A stretch of 64,000 nt of DNA from Pseudomonadota bacterium (lineage in GTDB: Bacteria > Desulfobacterota > Desulfobulbia > Desulfobulbales > Desulfocapsaceae). The translations under genes and the position numbers were made by a program. Under the pieces are notes generated by a model. That model saw only the letters and a program-made list of their open reading frames with translations. It did no database searches and was not told the DNA's origin. Positions 1 to 9,042 of this stretch are shown in pieces. Within the stretch, counting starts at the first letter, position 1; every line of letters begins with the position of its first letter. The stretch lies in contig JAHIUA010000023.1 in the NCBI GenBank assembly GCA_018817385.1, forward strand, positions 1-64,000. Direction: 5' to 3'.

Positions 1-741
1 CATCAGCATCCTGGTGGCCACATCGACCACAGAACAGATTTCCGGCTTGAAGGGCTGGCCATGTACCGGATGGGCAACTCGGGCCTTGTAGGAATGGCCG
101 TCACAGGTGCCGATTTCCATGGGGAGGATGTTGCTGGTGTCTCGCTGGCGGTATCCTTTGAGGGCCTTGAGTTCGGAACCGGTTCTTCTGCCACGTTCCC
201 GGTCCAGGCGGCTGCGTTTGGTATGAAAACGGTACACCTGGTGGTAGCTGGGCATGGGGATGTTGGCGGGTAAGATGTGCGCCATTCGCTCCATGGCCTG
301 GGTTATGGAGGGTTTATCCGGTGTCCCGTAGCATTTGACAAAGTATTGTGTCCAGGGCGGAAGGCTTCTGTCCTTGATAGGTGTGGGAGCCAGGGCCATG
401 ATGCCGTGAGATTTCACAGCCCGGTCCCACCCAAGGATCATTGATTTTGATAAGGTGCGGCCATTATTTCCACGGCGGGCATTGGCTTTTTGCACGAGTG
501 GTTGCAGGTGTTCGGGTAAGGTCTCGGTGTCTGCCATGATTACGAGCTTTTGCCACGCCTTAGTGGTTCCGTGCAGATCTTTAAGCCGTTTAAACTCGTT
601 ATAAAGGGGAAGCCTGGCATCAAAGACATCTCGTTGCCAGCCCTTGAGGTCGGTGAAGTTCTGCAGCTCCTTTGGTTCCAGGTTGGCCAGTTGTTTTGAT
701 GGTGCTGCAACCGGTAGAGTTGTATTACTATCGGCCTCCAT
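1..741 (-). CDS. MuA-like (phage Mu type) DDE transposase, 3' part beyond the left edge
   Basis: Reading the minus strand from an ATG at 741 gives an uninterrupted frame of 247 codons to base 1, so only the N-terminal part is visible. Near the edge the protein reads GTCDGHSYKARV, then a conserved VVDVATR block. This matches the start of the Mu transposase catalytic (rve) core, where the first Asp of the DDE triad lies in a GDG-like motif followed by a DVKTRK-like strand. Upstream residues look like the helical DNA-binding part of these enzymes. An in-frame stop lies at 766-768, just inside the left end of an adjacent IS3-like element, so the original 5' end and promoter may have been cut off by that insertion. 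The rest of the gene and its usual partner (a MuB-like ATPase) would lie to the left. Family assignment is fairly firm; whether it is active is unknown. Confidence 0.72.
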   Translation of the reverse strand, partial: MEADSNTTLPVAAPSKQLANLEPKELQNFTDLKGWQRDVFDARLPLYNEFKRLKDLHGTTKAWQKLVIMADTETLPEHLQPLVQKANARRGNNGRTLSKSMILGWDRAVKSHGIMALAPTPIKDRSLPPWTQYFVKCYGTPDKPSITQAMERMAHILPANIPMPSYHQVYRFHTKRSRLDRERGRRTGSELKALKGYRQRDTSNILPMEIGTCDGHSYKARVAHPVHGQPFKPEICSVVDVATRMLM

Positions 742-750
742 GGCCAGGTA

Positions 751-1605
751 TAGTGGACCCCAGTTTTAAGACAGTAGTTTAAGTTGTGGGCAATCATAGA
801 ACGAGAAATGATGAGTGAAGTAAAGAAGAGGAGAAACCACACTCCGGAGTTCAAGGCGACTGTAGGACCAGAGGCATTGCGAGGAGTAAAGAAGATCAAT
901 GAAATTGGCCAGGAGTATGGAGTTCATCCTGTTATGGTTGGACAATGGAAAAAGGAAATATAGGAGCAAGCCAAAACGCTGTTCAAAGGTAAGCGAGGCC
1001 CCAAAGCTGTTGTTGCGCACCGGGAACCGGAGCTGTTATTCAGCGAGATCGGCAAGTTGAAAGTGGAACTCGATTGGTTGAAAAAAAGTCCGGGATCAGC
1101 CGCTCATAATACGACAAACCTGTATAGACAAAGGAGATTCGGTATCGATAACCCGGCAATGTTGCCTGGCCGGAGTCTCCAGGGCGACGATCTATGCGCA
1201 GCAAAAACACAAACCGGCCAATGAAAGCGATCTGTTCTTTAGTCGCTTGATCGACGAGGAATACACACGCCATCCGTTCTACGGCAGTCGAAGAATGGTA
1301 GCAGTGCACAAGGCAGCAGGGCATAGCATCAATCGCAAACGGGTACAAGGCCTATCCCTACTTGCTCCGCGGTGTTTCTGTGATCAGGCCCGACCAGGTC
1401 TGGAGCACGGATATAACCTATATCCAATTGGCACGTGGTTTCGTCTATTTGGTTGCAATTATCGACTGGTATTCCCGGCGGGTGCTGAGCTGGCGGATCA
1501 GTAATAGCATGGAGGCAGTATTTTGTGTCGATTGCCTGGAGGAGGCTTTACGTACTCATGGCAAGCCGGAAATTTTCAATAGTGATCAAGGCTCACAGTT
1601 TACAA
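751..1605 (+). mobile_element. Degenerate, right-truncated IS3-family insertion sequence
   Basis: A likely left end lies near 751 (TAGTGGACCCCAGTTTTAAG), just upstream of an orfA-like frame. OrfA and OrfB coding traces follow in order and stop abruptly near 1605, immediately after the second catalytic Asp motif (NSDQGSQFT). The glutamate end of the DDE domain and the right inverted repeat are missing. Sequence after 1605 shows no IS3 coding trace, so the element was truncated by deletion or recombination. It sits directly upstream of the leftward MuA-like gene. The left end was picked by eye and its exact base is uncertain. Confidence 0.75.
808..1605 (+). pseudogene. IS3-family transposase orfA/orfB remnant
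   Basis: OrfA starts at 808 (MMSEVKKRRNHTPEFKA) and carries a helix-turn-helix typical of IS3 OrfA. It is broken by an in-frame TAG at 961-963, after which the same frame continues to the typical LDWLKK end of OrfA near 1085. OrfB traces appear in shifted frames: RLIDEEYTRHPFYGSRRM around 1240-1300, then DQVWSTDITYIQL and FVYLVAIIDWYSRRVLSWR around 1390-1500, with NSDQGSQFT at the end. Several frameshifts and stops separate these pieces, so no functional transposase can be made. Two Asp of the DDE triad are readable; the Glu region is lost. Confidence 0.8.
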
Positions 1606-2039
1606 GAGCGCCTGGCTTTTTTGTTTTTCTTTCCTCACACTCCCCCCCACACATAGTCGATGTATTGTTTATCCTGTCACCATGAAACATGGACGCAAGC
1701 GAAATTACATCACAGGCAGTAAAATCCCAGGCCCACTCTTCTCAACGGTAAAGGCCGCAGAGACATTTACACTGATCTCCTAAGTGCGGTGTTCAGGCGC
1801 ATGATGATTTATTTGCGATGATATTTTCAGCGGTTATAAAAACTTTTGGGAATATTTTTGGGTCACAGTATAATGGGAATATGTTGAATTTATCTTAGGT
1901 GAATAATCTACAATTCTGATGAATTGATAGGGGACATGAGTCGAGAAGAGTCAAAAGCAGACTCGCCCTCTGTCCTCCCATGTTGCAGTCACAGAACATA
2001 TAAAGAGGGATTGGTTACTATTTCAAGAAAGGAGCTGGC
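1606..2039. other. Noncoding stretch between the IS3 remnant and the protease gene
   Basis: No gene is supported here. The first part has a T-rich run after a short GC patch near 1605-1630. The second half contains a good sigma70-type promoter, listed separately, and the leader of the C39-like gene. The ribosome binding site AAAGGAG lies at about 2028-2034. Confidence 0.5.
1846..1874 (+). promoter_or_regulatory. Sigma70-type promoter for the C39-like protease gene
   Basis: A -35 element TTGGGA (1846-1851) is separated by exactly 17 bases from a consensus -10 TATAAT (1869-1874). The expected start near 1881 would leave a leader of about 160 bases before the gene at 2040. Both hexamers and spacing are seen directly; use in vivo is inferred. 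Confidence 0.6.
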
Positions 2040-3098
2040 ATGGAAAAATATTTATCCCAATTCATTATGTTAAGTCTTTTAGTTATGACCGGAACTGGCT
2101 TTGCCGCTGATAAAAAAGTCACATCTGTCCTTCCCGAATCATACATGATCGAAAACGTGCCCTGGCACAAGCAGATTACAGGAATTTCCTGTGGTGCAGG
2201 ATCGCTGGAAATCGTATTTGACTATTGGGGTCCGGATATCGACCAGAAGGAAATTGCCGATGTGGCTCGGACGTCTTCATCAGGCACATGGCCGGCAGAT
2301 ATTGTTCGCACCGGCCACTTCAGCCGCCTGAGTTCAGCCATGGGATCATTTTATCCCTCAATGCTTCCGGAAGAGGGCTTCACGGCACGACCCATAGGAT
2401 ATGCAGCATTTTCTCATTCCGGCAATACTTTCTGGCTGGAAGAGCTCAAAAGCCTGATTGCCGGTGACATACCGGTCATCGTTCTGATGGCGTATGCTCC
2501 GGATGGGGATGTGGGGCACTATCGGGTGGTGGTGGGATACGATGATGCACAGCAGTTGATCTATTTCAGCGATACCTGGGGGCGTGATATAATGAAGCCC
2601 AGCGATTTCACCGGTGTCATCTCCTGGAGCTATGCAGATTTTGAACTGTGCTGGAACTACACCGACTATTCGGATCTGCCGTATTTTGGCGCTGTTATTT
2701 TGCCTTGGACAGTGGAGTTGAGTTACCAGGGTGAAATTTCCCCCGGATCAGTGATGACCGTCGATGCCAGGATCACCTATCCCTGTCCAGCCCCCATGGA
2801 CACATCCCAGTTTCCGGCCCGCGCCGTCATGGTTGAAATCGAGCTTCCCCAGGGCATGACGCTGATTGATGAAGAAAGCGGATTTGTTCAGATCGGAGAG
2901 ATGGCAGCCGGTGATACTGCCGTCGTTACCTGGGAGGTCCGCTGTGATGAAGAAGTTCTGGGGGAACGGATTAATATAACGGCCACAGCGCTTGTTGACG
3001 GGGCTGTCCCTGTTGCTGTCTGGGCCGGAAATGCCAGTTATTATCCCGCCTATGAATACACGGACCTGATTGGTGGAGAGGGATCCCTGCAGTTCTGA
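2040..3098 (+). CDS. Secreted C39-like cysteine peptidase-fold protein
   Basis: The 352-residue product begins with a signal peptide (MEKYLSQF, a hydrophobic stretch, then GFAA at about residue 23), so it should be exported. Residues 35-225 fit the C39-like peptidase fold. The candidate nucleophile is Cys51 in GISCGAGS, followed by a long helix ending FDYWG. The candidate His is in GHYRVVVGYDD near residue 160-168, and the candidate Asp in YFSDTWGRD near 180. The remaining C-terminal 130 residues look like a beta-sandwich (VELSYQGEISPGSVMTVDARI) similar to domains found in cell-surface proteins. There is no ABC transporter or bacteriocin precursor beside it, so this is probably not a double-glycine leader peptidase but a free secreted protease or inactive relative. 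A strong AAAGGAG precedes the ATG. It is monocistronic. Confidence 0.7.
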   Translation: MEKYLSQFIMLSLLVMTGTGFAADKKVTSVLPESYMIENVPWHKQITGISCGAGSLEIVFDYWGPDIDQKEIADVARTSSSGTWPADIVRTGHFSRLSSAMGSFYPSMLPEEGFTARPIGYAAFSHSGNTFWLEELKSLIAGDIPVIVLMAYAPDGDVGHYRVVVGYDDAQQLIYFSDTWGRDIMKPSDFTGVISWSYADFELCWNYTDYSDLPYFGAVILPWTVELSYQGEISPGSVMTVDARITYPCPAPMDTSQFPARAVMVEIELPQGMTLIDEESGFVQIGEMAAGDTAVVTWEVRCDEEVLGERINITATALVDGAVPVAVWAGNASYYPAYEYTDLIGGEGSLQF

Positions 3099-3581
3099 AC
3101 CGTGGGCTGGTGGCAGGAATGCGGACGGATCAATGGGCCTGATTCAAAAGAAGATGAAAATCTGCGCTGGAAAAAGCAGAAGACCAACTTGAAGACAAAA
3201 TTTAAAGCGAAGCGTGTCAAAACAAAACTCCATAAAAACATTTTGTTGGGCTGGTAATTGCAGCAAGCGAGACCGGTGAACACCGACGTTCAATTGAGAC
3301 AATACAAGTTTTTAGTTACTGGCTCTCCCTGGCCAAGGGCAGGCCAACGCTTTATGCAGGACTGTTCGCTGGCTCCAAAAACCATTCTGATACGATATAA
3401 GAGGAATAGTAGCCGTATGAAAGGATCGTTGACTCGAAAGAGACGGTGGCTATTACCCGCTCATTTTCCTAAAATCTTACAGAAGGTATCATCCTGATCA
3501 AATGCAATATGCTGATAGGGGTCTGGGCTCCATCGTAAAAGTTATGAATTTCCCTATGTTAACCTATTAGTGGATTGTTAT
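3099..3581. other. Intergenic stretch without recognised features
   Basis: Short open frames occur but none has a ribosome binding site, family resemblance or sensible length. I see no strong hairpin-plus-T terminator after the protease gene and no repeat. It presumably holds the promoter of the downstream kinase. Confidence 0.4.
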
Positions 3582-4727
3582 ATGAATGAAAAACCAACCT
3601 ATGAAGAATTAGCAGCAAGGATCCATGCCTTAGAGAAGGCAGCTGTAAACCACAGATCTTCACATGAAGAGGAACGATACCGCAACGTTTATAATACAGC
3701 CCCTCTCGCCTTTGTGATCTGGGATACTGATTGTAAAATCATAGATTGGAATAAGCAGTCCGAAAATATATTTGGCTGGTCAAAAGAAGAGGTTCTGGGG
3801 CGTAACTTTTTTGACTTTCTTATTCCACAAAATGTCCGTCCGCAAGTGGGAGAAATCGTAAACGCTTTACTCGGAGGAAAGATTGAGCGCCTCGGCATCA
3901 ATGAGAATTATACCAAGAGCGGCAAGGTTGTTCTTTGTAATTGGAATAACTCAATATTATATGACGATGACGGACAGGTAAGAGGAGCAATGTCCTTGGC
4001 ACTTGACATTACAGCCCAAAGACATGCGCAAGAGCAATTAAGAGAAAGTTCTGAAAAAATAAAACTATTTGCTTACTCGATTGCTCACGATCTCAAAAAA
4101 CCATCTCTCGTATTACACAGTCTGACAAAGAAGCTTCAGGGAAAATGCAAAGACAGTTTTGGTGAAGTGGAATCAGCTTACTGCAATCAAATCGTCAGGT
4201 CAGCTGAGCAGATCGCAACGCTTGTTGAAATGATTAATTTGTACATTACGACTAAGGAAACTCCTCTCTGCATTGAAGAGGTAAACCCCAAAGAAATCAT
4301 TACGGTAATCAGGGAAGAATTTTCAGCTCAGTTAACTGTTCGCCAGATTGAATTAGTTGAACCAGAATACATTCCTGATATCAGGGGAGACCACTTGGCA
4401 ATATTACGGGTTTTCAGGAATTTGGTAGATAATGCTTTGAAGTACGGGGGCGAAAAGTTACGAAAAATTGGGATTTGCTACAGAGCCAGTAATAATTCTC
4501 ATATTTTCTCTATTTTTGATGATGGTATCGGCTTGAACTACGAAGAATCTGAAGGAATTTTCGGCCTTTTTAAACGAAAGGAGAATTCGAGGGGGATTGA
4601 AGGAGCGGGGCTGGGATTGGCAATCGTTAAAGAGATCGCTGAACGACATCGAGGTAACGTTTGGGCTGAGTCTGGGGCCGAAAAAGGCATAATTTTTAAT
4701 ATTTCGATTTCAAAATTTATTTCATGA
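3582..4727 (+). CDS. Soluble PAS-domain sensor histidine kinase
   Basis: The start is placed at ATG 3582 because MNEKPTYEELAARI with a short coiled helix is a common N-terminus of PAS kinases in Deltaproteobacteria-like genomes; an in-frame GTG at 3570 is the alternative. A PAS domain covers about residues 35-155 (YRNVYNTAPLAFVIWD, then GWSKEEVLGRNFFDF, ending GAMSLALDITAQ). The dimerisation/phosphoacceptor helix has the His in AYSIAHDLKKP near residue 170. The ATPase domain shows the N box RNLVDNALKYG, G1 DDGIGL, F box FGLF and G2 GAGLGLAIVKEI. There is no membrane segment, so it senses something in the cytoplasm. No response regulator lies nearby, making it an orphan kinase. Kinase assignment is sure; signal and target are unknown. 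Confidence 0.9.
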   Translation: MNEKPTYEELAARIHALEKAAVNHRSSHEEERYRNVYNTAPLAFVIWDTDCKIIDWNKQSENIFGWSKEEVLGRNFFDFLIPQNVRPQVGEIVNALLGGKIERLGINENYTKSGKVVLCNWNNSILYDDDGQVRGAMSLALDITAQRHAQEQLRESSEKIKLFAYSIAHDLKKPSLVLHSLTKKLQGKCKDSFGEVESAYCNQIVRSAEQIATLVEMINLYITTKETPLCIEEVNPKEIITVIREEFSAQLTVRQIELVEPEYIPDIRGDHLAILRVFRNLVDNALKYGGEKLRKIGICYRASNNSHIFSIFDDGIGLNYEESEGIFGLFKRKENSRGIEGAGLGLAIVKEIAERHRGNVWAESGAEKGIIFNISISKFIS

Positions 4728-5002
4728 TGCTGTCAATGCCCGACCCGCATGTGCTGGTAGCGTTGGCGCGCCTCAACGCAGAGGATTATGTCCATTTTAT
4801 AAAGAAATTTACTGCAGATCTCTTTTTCCAGTTGAGTACTTGCCTGCCTTTCCAGAGAGTAGCAGAAATCCAATATGATGGTGCACCGCCGTCTACAATT
4901 AATCCATGCTGCAGGTGTTATCTTGCGCAGGGCAAAGAACCTCGAACACCTTTCTTGGGCCGAGAGTATCTGGGGATTCTTTCTCTCTTCACCGTTGTAA
5001 AG

Positions 5003-5041
5003 CACACAACACTGTTGCCATTGTGACAACAGTGTTGTGTG
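5003..5041. repeat. Perfect 15-bp inverted repeat downstream of the PAS kinase
   Basis: Arms 5003-5017 and 5027-5041 are exact reverse complements around a 9-base loop; the core is ACAACACTGTTG on one side and CAACAGTGTTGT on the other. No T-run follows, so it is not a classical terminator, although it could still stop transcription of the kinase gene. It could also be a binding site. The surrounding gap 4728-5294 contains no supported gene; a 100-residue frame at 4724-5026 has no ribosome binding site or family resemblance. Confidence 0.6.
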
Positions 5042-5294
5042 TACAAAAGTACAACATGTGCTGTAGTATGCTGGAATTAATTCATATAATGTTTGGCATG
5101 ACTGTTGCTAGTCTAAAGGCAGGCAAGAAAAAGTACTTGCTAGTTGGTGCTCAGCCAAAAAGGGATGAGGAGAGTGGGAAACAATGATGTGCCAACAGAG
5201 TGTTGGGAAAAGACAAAGCGGATACAGAAAGAGGTGCCTGGGCAATGGGATGTCGAAAAACTGAAGAGAGAGTCAGACAAAAAAGGGAGATAAT

Positions 5295-5615
5295 ATGAAA
5301 ATTGTACAATTGGAAGACACGCGAGAGTTCAGTTCAGGAATAATGAAAAGATTTTTCCTGGTAGAAAACTCACCTCATTTCAAGATCATTAACTTCAATC
5401 TTGATGCCGGAGTTACCTTTCCGGTTCATTCCCATGATCTTGATGGAGAATTGTCAATTCAGGTACTTGAAGGGGAGGGCTATTTCCTTGGCGAGGCAAA
5501 TGGGGAAATAGCGGCAAAAGCGGGTGATATCCTCATTTCACAGATTCGAGAGCCTCATGGAGTGAGGGCTACGACCCAGATGAGACTTCTCGTGACAATT
5601 GCCCCTCCTATTTGA
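5295..5615 (+). CDS. Small single-domain cupin protein
   Basis: This 106-residue protein fits one Cupin_2 beta-barrel. Metal-ligand candidates sit in FPVHSHDLDGELSIQVLEGEG (two His and a Glu, residues about 44-58), and a second conserved block in GDILISQIREPHGVRA supplies the last His near residue 92. AGGGAGAT lies 6-12 bases before the ATG. It is followed 62 bases later by a ferredoxin gene and then a flavodiiron protein gene, so it may take part in oxygen or redox stress handling. The substrate cannot be told from sequence. Confidence 0.75.
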   Translation: MKIVQLEDTREFSSGIMKRFFLVENSPHFKIINFNLDAGVTFPVHSHDLDGELSIQVLEGEGYFLGEANGEIAAKAGDILISQIREPHGVRATTQMRLLVTIAPPI

Positions 5616-5677
5616 TAGGTTTAGGGCCAGGCAAGAAAAAGTTACCCAAGGTATGAAATCCAGACAAGGAGAATGTA

Positions 5678-5869
5678 ATGGCTGAAAAGATTGTAATAGA
5701 CCAGGATGAATGTATCGGTTGTGAAGCATGTGTAGAAACGTGTCCTTCTGCCTTTGTCTTTAATGACGATGAGGGGAAGGCCTTTGTTGTCGATGGGGCA
5801 GATCCTGATGAAGAGTGTGTTGATGAAGCAATAGCGTCGTGCCCTGCAGACTGTATTTCTAAAGAATGA
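5678..5869 (+). CDS. Small [4Fe-4S] ferredoxin
   Basis: The 63-residue acidic protein has the signature CIGCEACVETCP (Cys12, 15, 18 and the P-following Cys22) and a late SCPADCI block. The cluster ligands are most likely Cys12, Cys15, Cys18 and the Cys in SCPA near residue 54, giving one [4Fe-4S] cluster as in the monocluster ferredoxins of sulfate reducers. The start MAEKIVIDQDECIGC follows AAGGAGAA. It should act in the cytoplasm as a low-potential electron carrier and may feed the flavodiiron protein encoded 230 bases downstream. Confidence 0.9.
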   Translation: MAEKIVIDQDECIGCEACVETCPSAFVFNDDEGKAFVVDGADPDEECVDEAIASCPADCISKE

Positions 5870-5941
5870 CACCGTAATATGTGTTATCGGGATAAGAGCT
5901 GGGTCCCGATGGGAATGAGGAGACAGGAGATCTGTAACCCT

Positions 5942-5967
5942 TTATGGAGTGACGAATCATTCCATAA
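5942..5967. promoter_or_regulatory. Inverted repeat upstream of the flavodiiron gene, possible operator
   Basis: TTATGGAGTGA (5942-5952) and TCATTCCATAA (5957-5967) form an 11-bp inverted repeat with one G/T wobble and a 4-base spacer. It lies 135 bases before the flavodiiron start, between it and the ferredoxin gene. No T-run follows, so a regulator-binding site or RNA hairpin is more likely than a terminator. The identity of any regulator is unknown. Confidence 0.4.
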
Positions 5968-6101
5968 TATAAGAGATGGGGGAGGATGATGTCGCGAAAT
6001 AAGCGGATTTTTTCTTCATGCTGACAAGGGAGTTCAGGGGAGGACATTGCTCAGTCCAGATGTCTTTCAAAAGGCGATTTCGGGAAAAAGGTGAATCAAG
6101 T

Positions 6102-7289
6102 ATGAGCATCAAGGTTAAAAATAATATTCACTGGGTCGGAAAGATTGATTGGGAATTGAGGAAATTTCACGGTGATGAATATTCAACCCACAAAGGTTCT
6201 TCTTACAACTCCTATCTGATCAAGGAAGAAAAGGTAGTATTGATAGATACGGTATGGGGTCCCTTTGCCAAGGAGTTTGTCGAGAACTTGGCAAAAGAGA
6301 TCGACCTGAAGAAAATCGATTACATTGTTGCCAGTCATGCTGAAAATGATCACAGTGGGGCTTTGCCTGAGTTGATGCGTCATATTCCAGATGTACCGAT
6401 TTATTGCACGAAGAACGGCGTTAAATCACTCAAGGGACTCTATCATCAGGATTGGAATTTTCACACAGTCAAGACGGGTGATAAGCTGGATCTTGGCAGC
6501 AAAGAACTTATTTTCATTGAGGCCCCGATGCTGCATTGGCCCGATAGTATGTTCACCTACCTGACAGGAGATGCCGTGCTTTTCAGCAATGATGGTTTTG
6601 GGCAGCACTATGCGTCCGAAGACATGTTTAACGATTGTGTCGATCAGAATGATCTTTTTCAAGAGTGTATAAAATACTATGCAAATATTTTGACGCCGTT
6701 CAGTCCCATGGTCATAAGGAAGATCAAGGAGATATTGGATTTTAAGCTGCCACTGGATATGATCTGCACCAGCCACGGGATCATTTGGCGAGACAATCCT
6801 GCCCAGATTGTCGAAAAATATCTCCAATGGGCTGATAGCTACCAGGAAAATCAAATCACCTTGTTGTATGACACCATGTGGGACAGCACCAGGGTGATGG
6901 CCGAGCAGATTGCGGCGGGCATTAGAGACGCAGACGCTAAGGTGAAGGTAAAGCTCTACAATCTGGCCAAGACAGATAAAAATGATGTCATTACAGAGGT
7001 CTTTAAATCAAAAGCGATTCTCATGGGTTCGCCAACGGTCAATAATGGCATTCTGGTCTCTGTGGCGGCACTGTTAGAAGAGATCAGAGGGTTGAAATTT
7101 AAAAATAAAAAAGCAGGTGCGTTTGGCAGCTATGGTTGGAGTGGGGAAGCTGTCAAAATTGTATCAGAGAGATTGGAGGCATCAGGTTTTGAGGTCGTTG
7201 ATGCAGGAATGCGTCTTACTTGGGCACCCGATGAGGAGAGTAAGAGGTCCTGCCAAGAATATGGCCGGGAATTTGTAAAGAAAATGTGA
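6102..7289 (+). CDS. fprA: A-type flavodiiron protein (oxygen or NO reductase, FprA family)
   Basis: Start ATG 6102 ([18 protein letters not shown]) is preferred over an earlier in-frame ATG at 6018 because family members begin here and AAAGGTGA lies upstream. The 395-residue protein has an N-terminal metallo-beta-lactamase-like diiron domain: HAENDH near residue 83, His in APMLHWPDS near 149, Asp in FSNDGFG near 167, and His in TSHGIIWR near 228. A C-terminal flavodoxin domain begins at [20 protein letters not shown] and continues through [10 protein letters not shown] and [11 protein letters not shown], which bind FMN. No rubredoxin domain is fused. The protein reduces O2 to water or NO to N2O in the cytoplasm of anaerobes. 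The nearby ferredoxin and cupin support an oxidative-stress role. Confidence 0.92.
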   Translation: MSIKVKNNIHWVGKIDWELRKFHGDEYSTHKGSSYNSYLIKEEKVVLIDTVWGPFAKEFVENLAKEIDLKKIDYIVASHAENDHSGALPELMRHIPDVPIYCTKNGVKSLKGLYHQDWNFHTVKTGDKLDLGSKELIFIEAPMLHWPDSMFTYLTGDAVLFSNDGFGQHYASEDMFNDCVDQNDLFQECIKYYANILTPFSPMVIRKIKEILDFKLPLDMICTSHGIIWRDNPAQIVEKYLQWADSYQENQITLLYDTMWDSTRVMAEQIAAGIRDADAKVKVKLYNLAKTDKNDVITEVFKSKAILMGSPTVNNGILVSVAALLEEIRGLKFKNKKAGAFGSYGWSGEAVKIVSERLEASGFEVVDAGMRLTWAPDEESKRSCQEYGREFVKKM

Positions 7290-7417
7290 TGCTGGAGAGG
7301 GTCCACAGGGGGGCGGGTCTGTCTCTTTCTGTTGTCGATATGTTGACCTGTGACGCAAACAGGTGCGTGCTGTACGAAAATAATGGCCAAGCTACCTGGG
7401 TGTTGGCCTATCAGTTC

Positions 7418-7451
7418 AAGGGTTGGCGGAATTTTCCGGCAACCCTTTTTT
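7418..7451 (+). terminator. Rho-independent terminator after fprA
   Basis: AAGGGTTG (7418-7425) pairs with CAACCCTT (7440-7447), with an inner CGG/CCG pairing, and is followed by a run of six T (7446-7451). It lies about 130 bases after the fprA stop and just before the convergent antiporter gene. Confidence 0.75.
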
Positions 7452-7463
7452 GTTACCTTTATT

Positions 7464-8747
7464 TCAGTCGCCAGTCTCACCTCCATGGCTTGTCGACAGC
7501 TCTTTCCGTGGCTTGACTGCAAAATTTTTGATGAGACGACCGACTGTCAATCCCTGAATCAGGATAGAAAATGCCATAATGGTATAGGTAATGGCGATTA
7601 AACTGTTGCGTTCAGGTCCAAAGGGCAGAGAGAGGGCGAGGGCAACGGATATGCCACCTCGAAGACCAGCCCAGGTCAGGATACGAACGGTCCCTCGATC
7701 AACAGGGTGAAATATTCGTAAAAAACTGCTCACGGTACCGACGCTGAGAAAACGAGCGAGCAGGACCAATGGAATCATAAGGGTTCCGGCCACAATCAGG
7801 CTCATGTTGTGGGGAAGGATGAGATACTCCAGACCGATAAGAACGAAAAGAACGGCATTGAGAATTTCATCAATTAACTCCCAAAAGGTATCAAGGCGAC
7901 GTCTGGTCAGAGGGGACATGCCGAAATGGCGGCCATGATTTCCCACGAGCAGGCCGGCCACCACGATAGCCAGGGGGGCTGAGACATGGAGAAGCTCGGC
8001 GGAGCGGTATCCGCCAATGACTGTGGCCAGTGTGATCAAGACTTCAACCTGATATTTGTCAACCCGTTTGAGGAGAAAATAGGTGGCATAGCCAACCAGC
8101 GCTCCATAAGCTATTCCACCGACGGCCTCAACAAGGAACAGATGGGCAATTTCGTTTAGGCCTGGCTGGTCTCCTCCCTGGACAAAGGCGAGTAAGGCAA
8201 GGAAGACAACAACTCCAATACCGTCATTGAAGAGTGATTCGCCTGTCACTGTTGTTTCCAGGTTCTTCGGCGCCCCCGCTTTTTTCATTATTCCGAGGAC
8301 GGCAATAGGATCTGTGGGAGAAATGAGGGCTCCAAACAAGAAACAGTAGATGAGTGGCAGATCCATGCCGAGCAGAGCAAGCATTGCCCAGGCAAGTCCG
8401 CCAACGAAGAGGGTTGAAAAAAGGACGCCGACTGTGGAGAGGAGAAAAATGATCGTTTTTTCTTTGAGAAGGTCGTCGAAATTGACATGCAAGGCTCCGG
8501 CAAAGAGAAGAAAACCGAGCATTCCATGCATGAGCGTATTGTAGAAATCAAGCTTGGAAAGGAGTTCGCGAGCGTATTCAGCAAGAGAAAAAAAACCCAT
8601 TTTCCCTAAGATCATGAGAACGAGAGAAAAAACCAAGGACATGGCCATAAGGCCAATGGCGCGTGGCAGACCGATAAAGCGCTCGTTTACAAAGCTGAAG
8701 AGTGCTGCAAAGGTAACAAGGATGGCAACGATATCAAAAAGGGTCAT
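7464..8747 (-). CDS. CPA1-type Na+/H+ (cation/proton) antiporter
   Basis: The 427-residue product is an integral inner-membrane protein with about 12 hydrophobic segments. Diagnostic motifs are GALISPTDPIAVLG (the unwound helix region) near residue 140, GESLFNDGIGVVVF with the ND ion-binding pair near 165, and the late LTWAGLRGGISVALALSLP block near 370. Together these place it in the NhaP/CPA1 family, which exchanges Na+ or K+ for protons. The C-terminus is short, with no regulatory RCK domain. It is transcribed alone; the start ATG at 8747 follows directly after a promoter-bearing gap. Ion specificity cannot be told from sequence. Confidence 0.9.
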   Translation of the reverse strand: MTLFDIVAILVTFAALFSFVNERFIGLPRAIGLMAMSLVFSLVLMILGKMGFFSLAEYARELLSKLDFYNTLMHGMLGFLLFAGALHVNFDDLLKEKTIIFLLSTVGVLFSTLFVGGLAWAMLALLGMDLPLIYCFLFGALISPTDPIAVLGIMKKAGAPKNLETTVTGESLFNDGIGVVVFLALLAFVQGGDQPGLNEIAHLFLVEAVGGIAYGALVGYATYFLLKRVDKYQVEVLITLATVIGGYRSAELLHVSAPLAIVVAGLLVGNHGRHFGMSPLTRRRLDTFWELIDEILNAVLFVLIGLEYLILPHNMSLIVAGTLMIPLVLLARFLSVGTVSSFLRIFHPVDRGTVRILTWAGLRGGISVALALSLPFGPERNSLIAITYTIMAFSILIQGLTVGRLIKNFAVKPRKELSTSHGGETGD

Positions 8748-8925
8748 GGCTCAGCATACATCGTTGCCGCTTGGGAAGGCAAGTGTGTTTGGTTATTATT
8801 TGCTGAGAATTTTCTTGGTGAAAAGAGTCATACTCTTCAAGTGAATAGAGTGAAACGTTCCAAGGGTGATCGTTTCAGGGGAAGAAAAAAATAGTATCTT
8901 CCTTCCTTGCTGGGCTGGGAGATAA

Positions 8926-8968
8926 AAGAAGCGGGAGTAGAATTGCCTTGTTTCTACTCCCGCTTCTT
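8926..8968 (-). terminator. Terminator of the acidic-tail protein gene
   Basis: A perfect 16-bp stem (arms 8926-8941 and 8953-8968, core GAAGCGGGAGTAGA) encloses an 11-base loop. On the minus strand it is followed by TTTT, fitting the 3' end of the gene at 9043-9414. The gap 8748-9042 otherwise shows nothing. Confidence 0.7.
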
Positions 8969-9042
8969 GCGTCTGGCGGTGAGTTTCTTGACGGAAAAGG
9001 AAGATTGCTTTTCAGGTCAGGTGTGGGAAATATTGGAACAAC

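Noticed and set aside
3258-3497. A 79-residue plus-strand frame
   Set aside because: No ribosome binding site, no coherent composition, and nothing recognisable.
4724-5026. A 100-residue frame after the kinase
   Set aside because: No ribosome binding site, ends in the inverted repeat and overlaps the kinase stop; no family resemblance.
5121-5150. Sigma54 promoter before the cupin gene
   Set aside because: GGCA and TTGC are present but 15 bases apart between GG and GC, not the required 10.
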